64,000 nt of DNA, taken from contig NZ_VZRB01000011.1 of NCBI RefSeq assembly GCF_008806595.1, positions 101,063 through 165,062 on the forward strand, given 5' to 3'. The notes under the pieces are model-generated. The model did no database searches. It was not told the DNA's origin and worked only from the letters and a program-made list of their open reading frames with translations. Origin of the DNA: Streptomyces luteolifulvus. Its GTDB lineage: Bacteria; Actinomycetota; Actinomycetes; Streptomycetales; Streptomycetaceae. Below, in pieces: positions 1 through 8,408 of the stretch. The first letter of the stretch is position 1. Every line of letters begins with the position of its first letter. Position numbers and translations under genes: made by a program.

Positions 1-1149
1 AACTACCCCGCCGAGTACATGGCCGCCCTGCTCACCTCGGTCAAGGACGACAAGGACAAGTCGGCCGTCTACCTCAACGAGTGCCGGCGCATGGGCATCA
101 AGGTGCTCCCACCGAACGTCAACGAGTCGGAGTCGAACTTCGCCGCCCAGGGCGACGACGTGATCCTCTTCGGCCTCTCCGCCGTCCGCAACGTCGGCAC
201 GAACGTCGTCGAGGCGATCATCCGGTGCCGCAAGGCCAAGGGGAAGTACGCCTCCTTCCCCGACTACCTCGACAAGGTCGAGGCCGTGGTCTGCAACAAG
301 CGGACGACGGAGTCGCTGATCAAGGCCGGTGCCTTCGACTCCATGGGGCACACCCGCAAGGGCCTCACCGCGCAGTACGAACCGATGATCGACAACGTGG
401 TCGCCGTGAAGCGCAAGGAGGCCGAGGGCCAGTTCGACCTCTTCGGCGGCATGGGCGAGGAGGAGACCAGCGAGCCCGGCTTCGGACTCGACGTCACCTT
501 CACCGACGATGAATGGGACAAGACGTATCTGCTCGCCCAGGAGCGGGAGATGCTCGGTCTGTACGTCTCCGACCACCCGCTCTTCGGTCTGGAGCACGTG
601 CTGTCCGACAAGGCGGACGCGGGCATCGCCCAGCTCACCGGAGGTGAGCACGCGGACGGCGCCGTGGTGACCATCGGCGGCATCATCTCCGGTCTCCAGC
701 GCAAGATGACCAAGCAGGGCAACGCCTGGGCCATCGCCACGGTCGAGGACCTCGCCGGCTCCATCGAGTGCATGTTCTTCCCGGCGACGTACCAGCTGGT
801 GTCGACCCAACTCGTCGAGGACGCCGTGGTGTTCGTCAAGGGCCGTCTCGACAAGCGCGAGGACGTACCCCGCCTCGTCGCGATGGAGCTGATGGTCCCC
901 GACCTCTCCAGCGCCGGCACCAACGCGCCCGTGATCCTCACCATCCCGGCCACCCGGGTCACGCCGCCGATGGTCAGCCGTCTCGGCGAGATCCTCAGCC
1001 ACCACAAGGGCGACAGCGAGGTCCGGATCAAGCTCCAGGGGCCCACCAGCACGACGGTGCTGCGCCTCGACCGCCACCGGGTGAAGCCGGACCCGGCACT
1101 CTTCGGCGACCTGAAGGTCCTGCTCGGGCCGTCCTGCCTGGCCGGTTGA
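1..1149 (+). CDS. dnaE: DNA polymerase III subunit alpha, C-terminal part (5' end outside window)
   Basis: Catalytic alpha subunit of the replicative DNA polymerase III. The reading frame is open from base 1, so the gene begins upstream; 382 codons remain of a protein usually near 1,180 residues. The visible part starts in the end of the polymerase core (YMAALLTSVKDD, the VNES region), continues through a helix-hairpin-helix segment (LIKAGAFDSMG) and then an OB-fold (VVTIGGIISGLQRK to IECMFFP), before the short C-terminal domain. The PHP and palm domains with the catalytic aspartates lie outside. The stop is followed by two strong hairpins. The identification is certain; the upstream length is not visible. 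Confidence 0.97.
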   Translation, partial: NYPAEYMAALLTSVKDDKDKSAVYLNECRRMGIKVLPPNVNESESNFAAQGDDVILFGLSAVRNVGTNVVEAIIRCRKAKGKYASFPDYLDKVEAVVCNKRTTESLIKAGAFDSMGHTRKGLTAQYEPMIDNVVAVKRKEAEGQFDLFGGMGEEETSEPGFGLDVTFTDDEWDKTYLLAQEREMLGLYVSDHPLFGLEHVLSDKADAGIAQLTGGEHADGAVVTIGGIISGLQRKMTKQGNAWAIATVEDLAGSIECMFFPATYQLVSTQLVEDAVVFVKGRLDKREDVPRLVAMELMVPDLSSAGTNAPVILTIPATRVTPPMVSRLGEILSHHKGDSEVRIKLQGPTSTTVLRLDRHRVKPDPALFGDLKVLLGPSCLAG

Positions 1150-1192
1150 GCAACTGACGGTCACATATGGCGAGTGAGCCGAAGGGGCGCGT

Positions 1193-1256
1193 CGGTGTCG
1201 AGGGTCCGAGCGCGCGGAGGCCCGAAGGGCTGAGCACGGTCGGACCCTCGACACCG
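1193..1256 (+). terminator. Long-stem hairpin downstream of dnaE
   Basis: Perfect 17-bp inverted repeat, arms 1193-1209 and 1240-1256 (arm CGGTGTCGAGGGTCCGA). The 30-base loop holds a second small hairpin, GCCC/GGGC. There is no T-tract, as is usual for terminators in high-GC actinomycetes. It lies 44 bases after the dnaE stop. Confidence 0.7.
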
Positions 1257-1282
1257 GCTCTGGCGCCCCGGAGGCGAACCGA

Positions 1283-1340
1283 GCCCCAAAAAGAAGGGGG
1301 GCGCACCTGGTACCCGGTGCGCCCCTCGGTGTGTCGGGGC
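1283..1340. terminator. Second hairpin, between convergent dnaE and the small basic gene
   Basis: Inner arms GGGGCGCACC at 1298-1307 and its complement at 1316-1325, with outer GCCCC (1283-1287) paired to GGGGC (1336-1340). It sits between two convergent genes, so it could stop transcription in both directions. Confidence 0.65.
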
Positions 1341-1381
1341 TTCAACAGCCCTGGGGGCTCACCAGCCCCTTGCGCAGCTGA

Positions 1382-1558
1382 TCAGTTGTGACCGAAGCGC
1401 TTGTGCCGGTCCTTGCGGGCCATGGCCATGTCGCCGGGCGTCACCTGCGGGGCGCGGTGCTCGGCCGGCGGCTCCAGCGTGGTCGTGGACTGCTGTGTCT
1501 GCTGCCGGCCACGCTCGGACTTCGGCTGCTTGCGCTCACGGTTCTTGTTCTTGGCCAT
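1382..1558 (-). CDS. Small basic hypothetical protein (58 aa)
   Basis: Reads from ATG at 1558 to TGA at 1382, starting MAKNKNRERKQPKSERGRQQ and ending RKDRHKRFGHN. A good AGGAGG lies 8 bases upstream of the ATG, which fixes the start. It is hydrophilic, rich in Lys, Arg and Gln, with no membrane segment and no domain I recognise. Similar short basic proteins occur near dnaE in streptomycetes. Being lysine/arginine-rich it may bind nucleic acid, but that is inference. It is convergent with dnaE, with two hairpins between them. Confidence 0.75.
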   Translation of the reverse strand: MAKNKNRERKQPKSERGRQQTQQSTTTLEPPAEHRAPQVTPGDMAMARKDRHKRFGHN

Positions 1559-1772
1559 GGGTTCTGCCTCCTGTTGGGGGTCTAGGGGCCAGGGCCGCGA
1601 CCAGATTCACATAGGCTGACAACGAGTGCATTTCGGATAATTACCGTGCGTGACGGTCTATGTCGGGGAGCGAGATCCCGAAACGCCACGCCGAAGATCG
1701 AGTTCGGGCCGTTAACCCCCGCGTGGTCGGGCAGACTCGAAGCAAGCCCGAAGCAAACCTCCCGGAAAGTGG

Positions 1773-3002
1773 GTGGATCGCGTGGACCGCTGCATCGTCC
1801 TGGTGGACGCCGGGTATCTGCTGGGGGCTGCCGCCAGTCTTCTCGCCGGGGAGCCCTCACGCTCCCGGATCACCGTCGACCACGCCGCCCTCATCCAGGG
1901 GCTGCGCGAGCGGGCCGAGTCCGACACGGAACGCCCCCTGCTGCGCATCTACTGGTTCGACGGCGCCCCCGACCGCGTTCCGCAGCCCGAGCACCGCAGG
2001 CTGCGGGTGATGCCCCGGGTCACCGTCCGGCTCGGCGCCCTGACCCGCAGCGACGGCCGCTGGGCCCAGAAGGGCGTGGACGCCGCGATGCACGCCGAGC
2101 TGACCGAGCTGGCCCGCAACCGTGCCTGCTCCGACGTCGTCCTGGTCACCGGCGACGGCGATCTGCTGCCGGGCATGATGGCCGCCAAGGAGCACGGTGT
2201 CGCCGTCCATCTGTGGGCCGTACAGGCCGCCGACGGGGACTACAACCAGTCGGAGGACCTGGTCGCCGAGGCGGACGAGCGGCGCGTGCTCGACCGTACC
2301 TGGATCACCAAGGCCGTACGGGCCAAGGAACTCGGCGGGGTGTGCGCTCCGCCGCCCGTGCCGCGGCCGGAGATCGCCGCGATCCTGTCCGCGCCGCTGC
2401 CCGACTCCGCGCTCGCCCCGCCCGCCGAGCGGCCCGCCGGCGAGGGGGAGCACGCCGCCGCCCGCGCCGCCTCGGACAACGGCACCCAGGAGCGCGTGCC
2501 TGCACCCAAGGGCGTACCCACCCCGAAGGACCTTGCGGCCCTGCGCGCCCCCGGGGTACAGCCCGCGCAGCACCCCGCCACCGCCACCCTGCGCTGGTCC
2601 TCCGACAAGGGCTGGGTGGACCGCCCGGGGGTCGCGGCGGAGCCCGCCGAGGCCGCCTCGATGCCGACGCTCGCCCAGCTGACCACCGCCGAACAGCGCT
2701 GGGCCGACCGCGAGGAGGACATCACCACGGTCGGCGGCGACCCCTACGAGGTCGGGCAGGTCTTCGCGCGGCGGTGGATGGAACGGCTCGGGGACCTGAG
2801 CCATCTGCAGAAGCTGTCCGGGATGTATCCGCGCATCCCGCACCGGATCGACGGCGAGCTGCTGCGGTACGCCGCCCGGTTCGGGCTGCTCGCGCACAAG
2901 GACGACCAGATCGACGAGCACGACCGGTATGCGATCCGGGCCGGGTTCTGGCGGGAGATCGACGTCCGGACGGCGGCGGAGCATGCGCCTGCCGGCGAGT
3001 GA
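1773..3002 (+). CDS. NYN-domain (PIN-like) putative ribonuclease
   Basis: 409 aa. Residues about 6-165 form a NYN/PIN-like nuclease fold: the first acidic strand IVLVDAGYLL (Asp12), the middle acidic region QKGVDAAMHAEL and the strand VVLVTGDGDLLPGM supply the conserved aspartates expected to bind a metal. A Pro/Ala-rich linker follows (about 185-290). The C-terminal 90 residues (FARRWMERLGDLSHLQ onward) resemble the helix-turn-helix type tails often attached to NYN domains. Family knowledge suggests RNA cleavage; no substrate is evident. GTG 1773 is taken as start; GTG 1782 is an alternative because the upstream GGAAAG is poorly spaced for either. It stands alone between a divergent and a downstream gene set. 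Confidence 0.85.
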   Translation: MDRVDRCIVLVDAGYLLGAAASLLAGEPSRSRITVDHAALIQGLRERAESDTERPLLRIYWFDGAPDRVPQPEHRRLRVMPRVTVRLGALTRSDGRWAQKGVDAAMHAELTELARNRACSDVVLVTGDGDLLPGMMAAKEHGVAVHLWAVQAADGDYNQSEDLVAEADERRVLDRTWITKAVRAKELGGVCAPPPVPRPEIAAILSAPLPDSALAPPAERPAGEGEHAAARAASDNGTQERVPAPKGVPTPKDLAALRAPGVQPAQHPATATLRWSSDKGWVDRPGVAAEPAEAASMPTLAQLTTAEQRWADREEDITTVGGDPYEVGQVFARRWMERLGDLSHLQKLSGMYPRIPHRIDGELLRYAARFGLLAHKDDQIDEHDRYAIRAGFWREIDVRTAAEHAPAGE

Positions 3003-3132
3003 GCGGTGTGCGGTGGAGGGGGCACCACCGCGCCGCGTCGTCGGGGTTGACCGCCGTTGCGGGGGACATGTGGTGTGCGGCGGATTCGGGCCCGCCAGGC
3101 GCCCCGGGGGCCGGTCGAGCCTCCGGACCCCG

Positions 3133-3138
3133 TAGGCT
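3133..3138 (+). promoter_or_regulatory. Putative -10 element (TAGGCT), leaderless promoter
   Basis: TAGGCT lies exactly 8 bases before GTG 3147, with no ribosome binding site between. This places transcription start at or next to the start codon of the ABC ATPase gene. Confidence 0.45.
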
Positions 3139-3146
3139 CGTGCCTT

Positions 3147-4163
3147 GTGAGTACGCGCGCGGCACAGGCACTTCGGCACGGTGGGGATGTCGTGTGCGCG
3201 GTGCGCGGACTGACCAAGACCTATCCGGCGGTGCGCGCACGGCGCGGCGCCCCGGGAACACCCGAGGTCCGGGCCACCGACGACGTACGGCTGGACATCC
3301 GGCGGGGTGAGATCTTCGGGCTGCTCGGGCCGAACGGCGCCGGCAAGTCCACCCTGGTCCGGCAGATCACCGGGCTGATGCGGCCCGACCGGGGCAGCGT
3401 CGAGATCCTCGGGCACGACATCACGCGCCATCCCGAGCGGGCCGCGCGGATCCTCGCCTACCTCGGCCAGGAGTCGAGTGCCCTCGACGAACTGACCGTG
3501 TCCCTCGCCGCCGAGACCACCGGACGGCTGCGCGGCCTGGACGCACGGCGGGCACGGGCCGAGCGGGACGCCGTCCTCGACGAACTCGGGCTCGCGCCGC
3601 TCGCCGGACGGCCCCTGAGGAAGCTGTCCGGGGGCCAGCGCCGTCTCGCCTGCCTCGCCGCCGCGCTGGTCGGGGAGCGACCGCTGCTCGTCCTCGACGA
3701 GCCGACCACCGGTATGGACCCGGTGGCCCGGCGGGCGGTGTGGTCAGCGGTCGACCGGCGCCGGGCCGAGCACGGAACGACCGTCCTGCTCGTCACCCAC
3801 AACGTCATCGAGGCCGAGACCGTCCTGGACCGGGTCGCCGTCCTCGACCGGGGCCGGGTGATCGCCTGCGACAGCCCCTCCGGGCTCAAGGAGCGGGTCG
3901 CCGGGGAGGTGCGGGTCGACCTCGTGTGGCGCGAGGCGGCTCCGCTGCACGTCCCGGAGGTCGCCGCGCTGCGTGAGCGGGCCGTGGAGTCCGGCCGCCG
4001 CTGGACGCTGCGGCTGGCGCCCGAAGAGGCCCGCGCGGTCGTCGCCACGGTCACCGGCGGGGCCGCCTTCGCCGCACTGGACGACTTCACGCTGGCCACG
4101 CCGAGCCTGGAGGACGTGTACCTGGCGCTGGGCGGCGACACACAGGGGCTGGTGAAGGCATGA
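3147..4163 (+). CDS. ABC transporter ATP-binding protein
   Basis: 338 aa ATPase of a two-gene exporter-type ABC system with the following permease. Walker A is GPNGAGKST, the signature is LSGGQ, Walker B is LLVLDEPTTGMD and the switch histidine is in LLVTHN. The C-terminal 100 residues after the nucleotide-binding domain (VDLVWREAAPLHVPEV and beyond) match the extra domain of DrrA/CcmA-like exporters. An upstream ATG in frame would add 30 residues, but GTG 3147 is preferred because a TAGGCT element lies 8 bases before it. The substrate cannot be read from sequence; drug, lipid or polymer export are all possible for this family. Confidence 0.93.
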   Translation: MSTRAAQALRHGGDVVCAVRGLTKTYPAVRARRGAPGTPEVRATDDVRLDIRRGEIFGLLGPNGAGKSTLVRQITGLMRPDRGSVEILGHDITRHPERAARILAYLGQESSALDELTVSLAAETTGRLRGLDARRARAERDAVLDELGLAPLAGRPLRKLSGGQRRLACLAAALVGERPLLVLDEPTTGMDPVARRAVWSAVDRRRAEHGTTVLLVTHNVIEAETVLDRVAVLDRGRVIACDSPSGLKERVAGEVRVDLVWREAAPLHVPEVAALRERAVESGRRWTLRLAPEEARAVVATVTGGAAFAALDDFTLATPSLEDVYLALGGDTQGLVKA

Positions 4164-4227
4164 GCATGTGGGCCGTCGGATCCGTAGGGGACAGGGCGAC
4201 TGCCGAGGCGAGAAGGAGCTGCGCGAC

Positions 4228-5052
4228 GTGAGTGTCGTACCCGCCGAGGCTCTGCCGGACAATGCCCTGGCCGCCGAGGAGACCGCCGAGCGTCCCGCGG
4301 CCGAGCTCGGGCCGCGTGCGCGGCTGTGGCCGTCGCTGGTGGCCGTCTACCGGGCGCAGCTGTCCCGGGCGCGGGTCGCCCGGATCCCGCTGCTGTTCGT
4401 GGCCACCTTCCAGTCGATCGGGATCATGGTCCTGATGCGCGGGGTCGTGGACGGCGGGGGAGAGGCCAGGGCCGTGGTGGCCGGGTCCGCGGTCCTCGTC
4501 GTGGCCTTCGTCGCGCTGAACCTGCTGGCGCAGTACTTCGGCCAGCTGAGGGCGAACGGCGGGCTCGACCACTACGCGACACTGCCGGTGCCGCCGGCCG
4601 CCGTGGTGCTGGGGGCGGCCGGCGCGTACGCGTCCTTCACCGTGCCGGGGACCGTGGTGACCGCGGTGTTCGGCTGTGTGCTGTTCGGGCTGCCGCTGGC
4701 ACACCTGTGGGTGCTCGCTGCGGTGATCCCGCTGGCAGGCGCCGCGCTGGCCGGGCTGGGCGCCGCGCTCGGACTGCTCGCGCCGCGCCCCGAGCTGGCC
4801 ACGCTGCTCGGGCAGCTCGGCATGTCCGCAGCACTGCTGCTGGGCGTGCTGCCGGCGGACCGGATGCCCGAGGCCGTACGGTTCGCCCGGGACCTGCTGC
4901 CCTCCACCTACGGCGTCGAGGCCCTGGCGCGGACCTTCGGGGCCCGCCCCGACTGGGCCGTCGTGCTCGGTGACCTCGCCGTGTGCGGGTGCGTCGGCGT
5001 GGTGTCGCTGGCCGTCGCCACCTGGGCCTACCGTCGGGCAGCCGTCCGGTGA
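4228..5052 (+). CDS. ABC-2 type transporter permease
   Basis: 274 aa membrane partner of the preceding ATPase. Six hydrophobic segments can be seen (near IPLLFVATFQSIGIMVLM, AVVAGSAVLVVAFVALNL, AYASFTVPGTVVTAVFG, LWVLAAVIPLAGAALAGLG, the LGQLGMSAALLLGVL region and LGDLAVCGCVGVVSLAVAT), the topology of ABC-2 exporters. Start GTG 4228 is chosen because AAGGAG ends 9 bases upstream; the frame is open further upstream without a better site. The 64-base gap from the ATPase gene suggests one transcript. Confidence 0.9.
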   Translation: MSVVPAEALPDNALAAEETAERPAAELGPRARLWPSLVAVYRAQLSRARVARIPLLFVATFQSIGIMVLMRGVVDGGGEARAVVAGSAVLVVAFVALNLLAQYFGQLRANGGLDHYATLPVPPAAVVLGAAGAYASFTVPGTVVTAVFGCVLFGLPLAHLWVLAAVIPLAGAALAGLGAALGLLAPRPELATLLGQLGMSAALLLGVLPADRMPEAVRFARDLLPSTYGVEALARTFGARPDWAVVLGDLAVCGCVGVVSLAVATWAYRRAAVR

Positions 5053-5074
5053 CGCGCGGCACAGGCGCGCCTGG

Positions 5075-5080
5075 CACGAT
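5075..5080 (+). promoter_or_regulatory. Putative -10 element (CACGAT), leaderless promoter
   Basis: CACGAT lies 6 bases before GTG 5087 and no ribosome binding site is present. The spacing matches that of several other genes in this window. Confidence 0.35.
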
Positions 5081-5086
5081 GTCAGG

Positions 5087-5749
5087 GTGACCGCACCGTT
5101 GACTCCGCCACCGCACGAACAGTCCCCGCACGACCCGTGGCAGCCGCCGACTGCCGGGCAGATGAAGCCGGCGCCCCAGGACGCCTGGCTCGGTGGCCAG
5201 GGACAGGACGGGCCCGGGAGGAAGGCCGAAGCGCGGGAGGCCGCCGTCATCACGGTGGCTGTGGCGCTCGCCGGGGCCCTGCTGGGAGTGCTGTGGTGGT
5301 GGCTGTCGCCGAAGGTGCCGCTCGTCGGTCAGGTGGTGGATCAGAAGTGGGTCGTCTACCTCAAGGACACCGAGGGGGAGCAGGCGATCGGGGTGGACGG
5401 AACGTTCACTCTGCTTGCGCTGGCGTTCGGCGTGGTGAGCGCCGTCGTCGTCTTCCTGGTGCGACGGCGCGGGGGGGTGCCGGTGGTGGTGGCGCTGGGG
5501 GTCGGAGGGCTGCTGGGCTCGCTGCTGGCGTGGCGGGTCGGGGTGTGGCTCGGGCCCGAGCAGGATGTGATCGCCCATGCGAGGGCCGTGGGCAAGGGGG
5601 TTACGTTCTCCGCGCCGTTGAAGCTGGGTGCCAAGGGGGCGTGGCTGGCTTGGTCGATGGCGGCGTTGCTGGTGCATCTCGGGCTGACGGCGTTGTTCGG
5701 GCCTCGGGATCCGGAGCCGGAGCACTACGGCGTTCCGCCGCGTCAGTAG
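5087..5749 (+). CDS. Four-helix membrane protein, DUF2567-like
   Basis: 220 aa. A Pro-rich cytoplasmic N-terminus of about 50 residues (TPPPHEQSPHDPWQPP) is followed by four transmembrane segments: AAVITVAVALAGALLGVLW, TFTLLALAFGVVSAVVVFLV, PVVVALGVGGLLGSLLAWRVG and GAWLAWSMAALLVHLGLTAL. Between the first two is an extracytoplasmic loop with VVDQKWVVYLKDTEGEQAIG. The layout resembles the DUF2567 family of actinobacterial membrane proteins, whose function is unknown. Start GTG 5087 fits a CACGAT hexamer 6 bases upstream. Weakly linked to the upstream ABC genes (34-base gap). Confidence 0.75.
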   Translation: MTAPLTPPPHEQSPHDPWQPPTAGQMKPAPQDAWLGGQGQDGPGRKAEAREAAVITVAVALAGALLGVLWWWLSPKVPLVGQVVDQKWVVYLKDTEGEQAIGVDGTFTLLALAFGVVSAVVVFLVRRRGGVPVVVALGVGGLLGSLLAWRVGVWLGPEQDVIAHARAVGKGVTFSAPLKLGAKGAWLAWSMAALLVHLGLTALFGPRDPEPEHYGVPPRQ

Positions 5750-5854
5750 GGGCGCGGCGCGTTGTGGTGCGGCGGGGGTGGTCGCCCCCGCCGTCCCTGC
5801 CCTTCGGGGGATGGTGCACGTGCGCTCAGAGAGCTCGGAAAGCTGAGAAAGCAC

Positions 5855-5929
5855 CTATGCCGGTCGGTGGCCGTGGTTCGAGCGGCCCTTCTTGATGCGC
5901 CACTTGCGTTTCCTGGTTTTCTTCGACAT
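5855..5929 (-). CDS. Ribosomal protein bL37 (24 aa)
   Basis: A 24-residue, strongly basic peptide beginning MSKKTRKRKWRIKK and ending NHGHRPA. The length, charge and the NHGxRP ending match bL37, a tiny large-subunit ribosomal protein known from mycobacterial ribosome structures and found in actinobacteria. GAGG lies 3 bases before the ATG, an unusually close ribosome binding site. It is short enough to be missed by most gene callers. It lies 40 bases downstream of the YbaK gene and may be co-transcribed with it. Confidence 0.8.
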   Translation of the reverse strand: MSKKTRKRKWRIKKGRSNHGHRPA

Positions 5930-5969
5930 GTCCTCAGACTTAACCGACGAAGCAGACGGCGTCGAGGGG

Positions 5970-6473
5970 TCACGCACGGCCGATGGGGGCCAGGACCGCT
6001 TCCGTGAGCTTCGCCAGGTCGTCGGGGGCGAGCTCGACCTCCAGGCCGCGGCGGCCGGCCGACACGCAGATCGTGGTGTGGGCGGACGCCGAGTCGTCGA
6101 GGACCGTGGGGAGCCTCTTGCGCTGGCCGAGGGGCGAGATGCCGCCGCGGACATAGCCCGTGGTGCGTTCCGCCAGAGCCGGGTCGGCCATCGCGGCGCG
6201 CTTGCCGCCGACCGCCGCCGCCAGGGCCTTGAGGTCCAGCGAGCCCGCCACCGGGACCACGGCCACCGTCAGCGTCCCGTCGACGTCGGCCACCAGGGTC
6301 TTGAAGACCCGCTCCGGTGAGACGCCCATCGCCTCGGCCGCCTCCTCGCCGTACGAGGGGTGGGCGGGGTCGTGGTCGTAGGAGTGGACCGTGTAGGTCA
6401 CACCGGCGGCCGTGAGGGCCACGGTCGCGGGCGTGCCGCCCGGCTGCTGCTGCTTCTTCGACTTCTTCGCCAT
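5970..6473 (-). CDS. ybaK: Cys-tRNA(Pro) deacylase, YbaK/EbsC family
   Basis: 167 aa. Trans-editing enzyme that hydrolyses Cys-tRNA(Pro) made in error by prolyl-tRNA synthetase. Family features: TPATVALTAAGVTYTVHSYDHD at the N-terminus, VFKTLVADVDG, the AAVGGKRAAMADP segment and RTTGYVRGGISPLGQRKRLP, which includes the conserved GGISPxG loop of the active site. The length is normal. The N-terminus is lysine-rich (MAKKSKKQQQPGG). The cognate specificity (Cys-tRNA versus other mischarged species) cannot be told from sequence alone. The next gene upstream on this strand ends 26 bases before this start. Confidence 0.93.
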   Translation of the reverse strand: MAKKSKKQQQPGGTPATVALTAAGVTYTVHSYDHDPAHPSYGEEAAEAMGVSPERVFKTLVADVDGTLTVAVVPVAGSLDLKALAAAVGGKRAAMADPALAERTTGYVRGGISPLGQRKRLPTVLDDSASAHTTICVSAGRRGLEVELAPDDLAKLTEAVLAPIGRA

Positions 6474-6499
6474 CCGGCCTGTACCCCAGAGGTCGTGCG

Positions 6500-7240
6500 T
6501 CAGTTGAGATTCGTCGGGCCGCGCGTCAGGTCCGACGCCGGCAGTGACGGCAGATTACGGATGATCGCGGTCTCCGCGCGAAGCAGTTTGAGTTCGTCGC
6601 GCAGCCGGGACGCGGTGTCCGGTGCCTGGAGCAGGCGCTGCTTCGTCGGGGTGTCCAGCATCATCGCGGCGGCCACCAGGTAGGACACCACGGAGGGATC
6701 GTCGGGCAGGTCGGCGCCCGTGGACAGGGAGCGTTCGCGCGCCCCGGCCAGCCGCTTCTGGTAGTGGCGGAACGAGCGCAGCACCCCCTCGGCCAGCGCG
6801 CCGGCCTCGTCCCCCGCCTCTTCGGGCAGCTCCTCCAGTTCAGCCGTCAGGAACGGGCCCGAGGCGTCGACCGAGGCCAGCCGCGCCCGGGTGGTGCCCG
6901 TCGCCAGCACCTCGAAGGTGCCGTCGGCCCGCTCGCGGATCGTCGCGGCGTCCGCCACACAGCCGGTCGCGTAGAACGCCTTGGCGGGGTCGGGGCCGAA
7001 GCCTGCCGTGGGTCCGCGCTCCGGGACGGCCGTCGGGTCCGGCATGCCGGGCGCGCTGGGCGCCACCTCGTGGCCGTCGCGGATCGCCACGACGGCGAAC
7101 CGGCGCGGTTCGTCCTCGGGTGTCTTCAACAGCTCGCGCATCATGGCGCGGTAGCGCTCCTCGAAGATGTTGAGAGGAAGCACGAGCCCCGGGAACAGCA
7201 CCGAGTTCAGGGGGAAGAGCGGAAGCCGGACGGTGGTCAC
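6500..7240 (-). CDS. LON peptidase substrate-binding (Lon-N) domain protein
   Basis: 246 aa. A free-standing Lon N-terminal domain with no ATPase or protease part. Residues 1-200 show the typical opening TTVRLPLFPLNSVLFPGLVLPL with FEERYR, then the GCVADAATIRERADGTFEVLATGTTR segment, and a helical C-terminus. Proteins of this kind are widespread in actinobacteria; substrate recognition or a cereblon-like role has been proposed but is unproven. GTG 7240 is chosen because TAGGCT lies exactly 8 bases upstream and no ribosome binding site exists. That element overlaps the stop codon of the upstream gene, so this gene probably has its own leaderless promoter. Confidence 0.88.
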   Translation of the reverse strand: MTTVRLPLFPLNSVLFPGLVLPLNIFEERYRAMMRELLKTPEDEPRRFAVVAIRDGHEVAPSAPGMPDPTAVPERGPTAGFGPDPAKAFYATGCVADAATIRERADGTFEVLATGTTRARLASVDASGPFLTAELEELPEEAGDEAGALAEGVLRSFRHYQKRLAGARERSLSTGADLPDDPSVVSYLVAAAMMLDTPTKQRLLQAPDTASRLRDELKLLRAETAIIRNLPSLPASDLTRGPTNLN

Positions 7241-7248
7241 GGCGCAAA

Positions 7249-7254
7249 AGCCTA
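7249..7254 (-). promoter_or_regulatory. Putative -10 element (TAGGCT) overlapping an upstream stop codon
   Basis: On the minus strand TAGGCT ends 8 bases before GTG 7240. Its first three bases are the TAG stop of the preceding gene, so the promoter lies inside the end of that gene. Confidence 0.5.
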
Positions 7255-8274
7255 ATGGTCGCGGGAGTGTGCACGGACGGTGCGCCCACTTGGTGGATGC
7301 CCGGCCGGCCCGGACGGCGGTGTCGACCGGATGTCGGCGCGGACCCGCAGGAACAGACCCAGCGGGTCGTCCGACATCCGGTCCCAGGGGAAGGACGTGG
7401 CGTACGGGCCGATCAGACGCAGCTGGACGAGCGCATCGTCCCAGCGTTCCAGCCGTACGAGGACGTACATCAGCTTGTTGCGGATCTCGGCGGGCCAGGG
7501 GTCGGCCCCCGGGAAGCGGGCGGAGAGCGCGACGGCGCGGTCGGCCGCCGCGTCCAGCTGCCCGCGCGGCACGTCCGGGCCGCAGCCGTCGCCGAAATAG
7601 CCGAGGGCCGCCCGCGCGGGCAGCGCCTGGATGAGCGAGGCCGCCGGAGCGTCCTGCGCGGCCAGCTCGGCGAAGGCGAAGCACTCGCGGTGGGACCCGT
7701 GCCAGGAGGACGCCAAATAACGCAGGGCCGCGACATGGCAGCCGTAGTGGTGCGGGGTTCGGCGGACCGCCGCCTCCCACAGCTCCCCGAACCATGCGTG
7801 CCCGGCGTGCGTGCCGCGCGCATGGTCCAGGGCGAGCCGCCACGGCACCGGGTCGCGTTCGTTCTCGTGGGCGGCGGCCGTGATCAGCGGGCTCACCTCA
7901 TGCAGCAGCTCGGCCCGTGCCGGGGACCGCCACGCCCGGTCCACCGCCCGCTGCGCCCTCACGAGCAGCAGGTCCGGGTCGTGCGGGGCGGCGGCGGACC
8001 ACCGCTCGAACCACTCGTCGCGCGCGTGGGCGAAAGCCGCGAGCCGTCTGACGTACCGGTCGCGGTCCTCCCATTCGGTGCCCTTACGGGTGGCGGCGAG
8101 CAGGGCGGCCGCGGGCCCGTACGCGCCCTGCGCTGCCGCGACCAGCGCGGGGCCGAGCCGGTCGTCGGGCGCGTCGAGCACCACCTCGTCGTCCGTGGGG
8201 AGGCCGGTGGCACGGTGGGGGGTGGTGTTCCTGGTCATCCGGGCCGTACGGAGGAAGGGGGGCAGCAGAGCCAT
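7252..8274 (-). CDS. Uncharacterised helical-repeat-like protein
   Basis: 340 aa, soluble. It is almost entirely helical with repeated Ala/Arg/Trp-rich segments (WFERWSAAAPHDPDLLLVRAQRAV, PWRLALDHARG, WFGELWEAAVRRTPHHYGCHVAALRYL), the appearance of a TPR-like solenoid; no exact TPR consensus is seen. Conserved-looking aromatic clusters suggest a real fold. I do not recognise the family beyond a streptomycete hypothetical. Start ATG 8274 is chosen because an AT-rich hexamer (TCAATT) stands 9 bases upstream; an internal ATG at 8238 is the alternative. Much longer open frame exists upstream, but it is the shadow of the next gene. Confidence 0.7.
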   Translation of the reverse strand: MALLPPFLRTARMTRNTTPHRATGLPTDDEVVLDAPDDRLGPALVAAAQGAYGPAAALLAATRKGTEWEDRDRYVRRLAAFAHARDEWFERWSAAAPHDPDLLLVRAQRAVDRAWRSPARAELLHEVSPLITAAAHENERDPVPWRLALDHARGTHAGHAWFGELWEAAVRRTPHHYGCHVAALRYLASSWHGSHRECFAFAELAAQDAPAASLIQALPARAALGYFGDGCGPDVPRGQLDAAADRAVALSARFPGADPWPAEIRNKLMYVLVRLERWDDALVQLRLIGPYATSFPWDRMSDDPLGLFLRVRADIRSTPPSGPAGHPPSGRTVRAHSRDH

Positions 8275-8408
8275 GGTGCCGACAATTGAAAGTCCGCAGG
8301 TCAGGTACGCGCCAGGGGGAACACCCAACCGGTGAAAAGTTGTACGCGGCCCGGTCAAGGGCAGGTAAAACGTGGTGATCCGACGACTGCCGGACCGCCC
8401 TGAGCGGA

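Noticed and set aside
1646..3310. 554-codon frame overlapping the NYN gene
   Set aside because: Arg/Pro/Gly-rich shadow frame; the NYN motifs are in the other frame.
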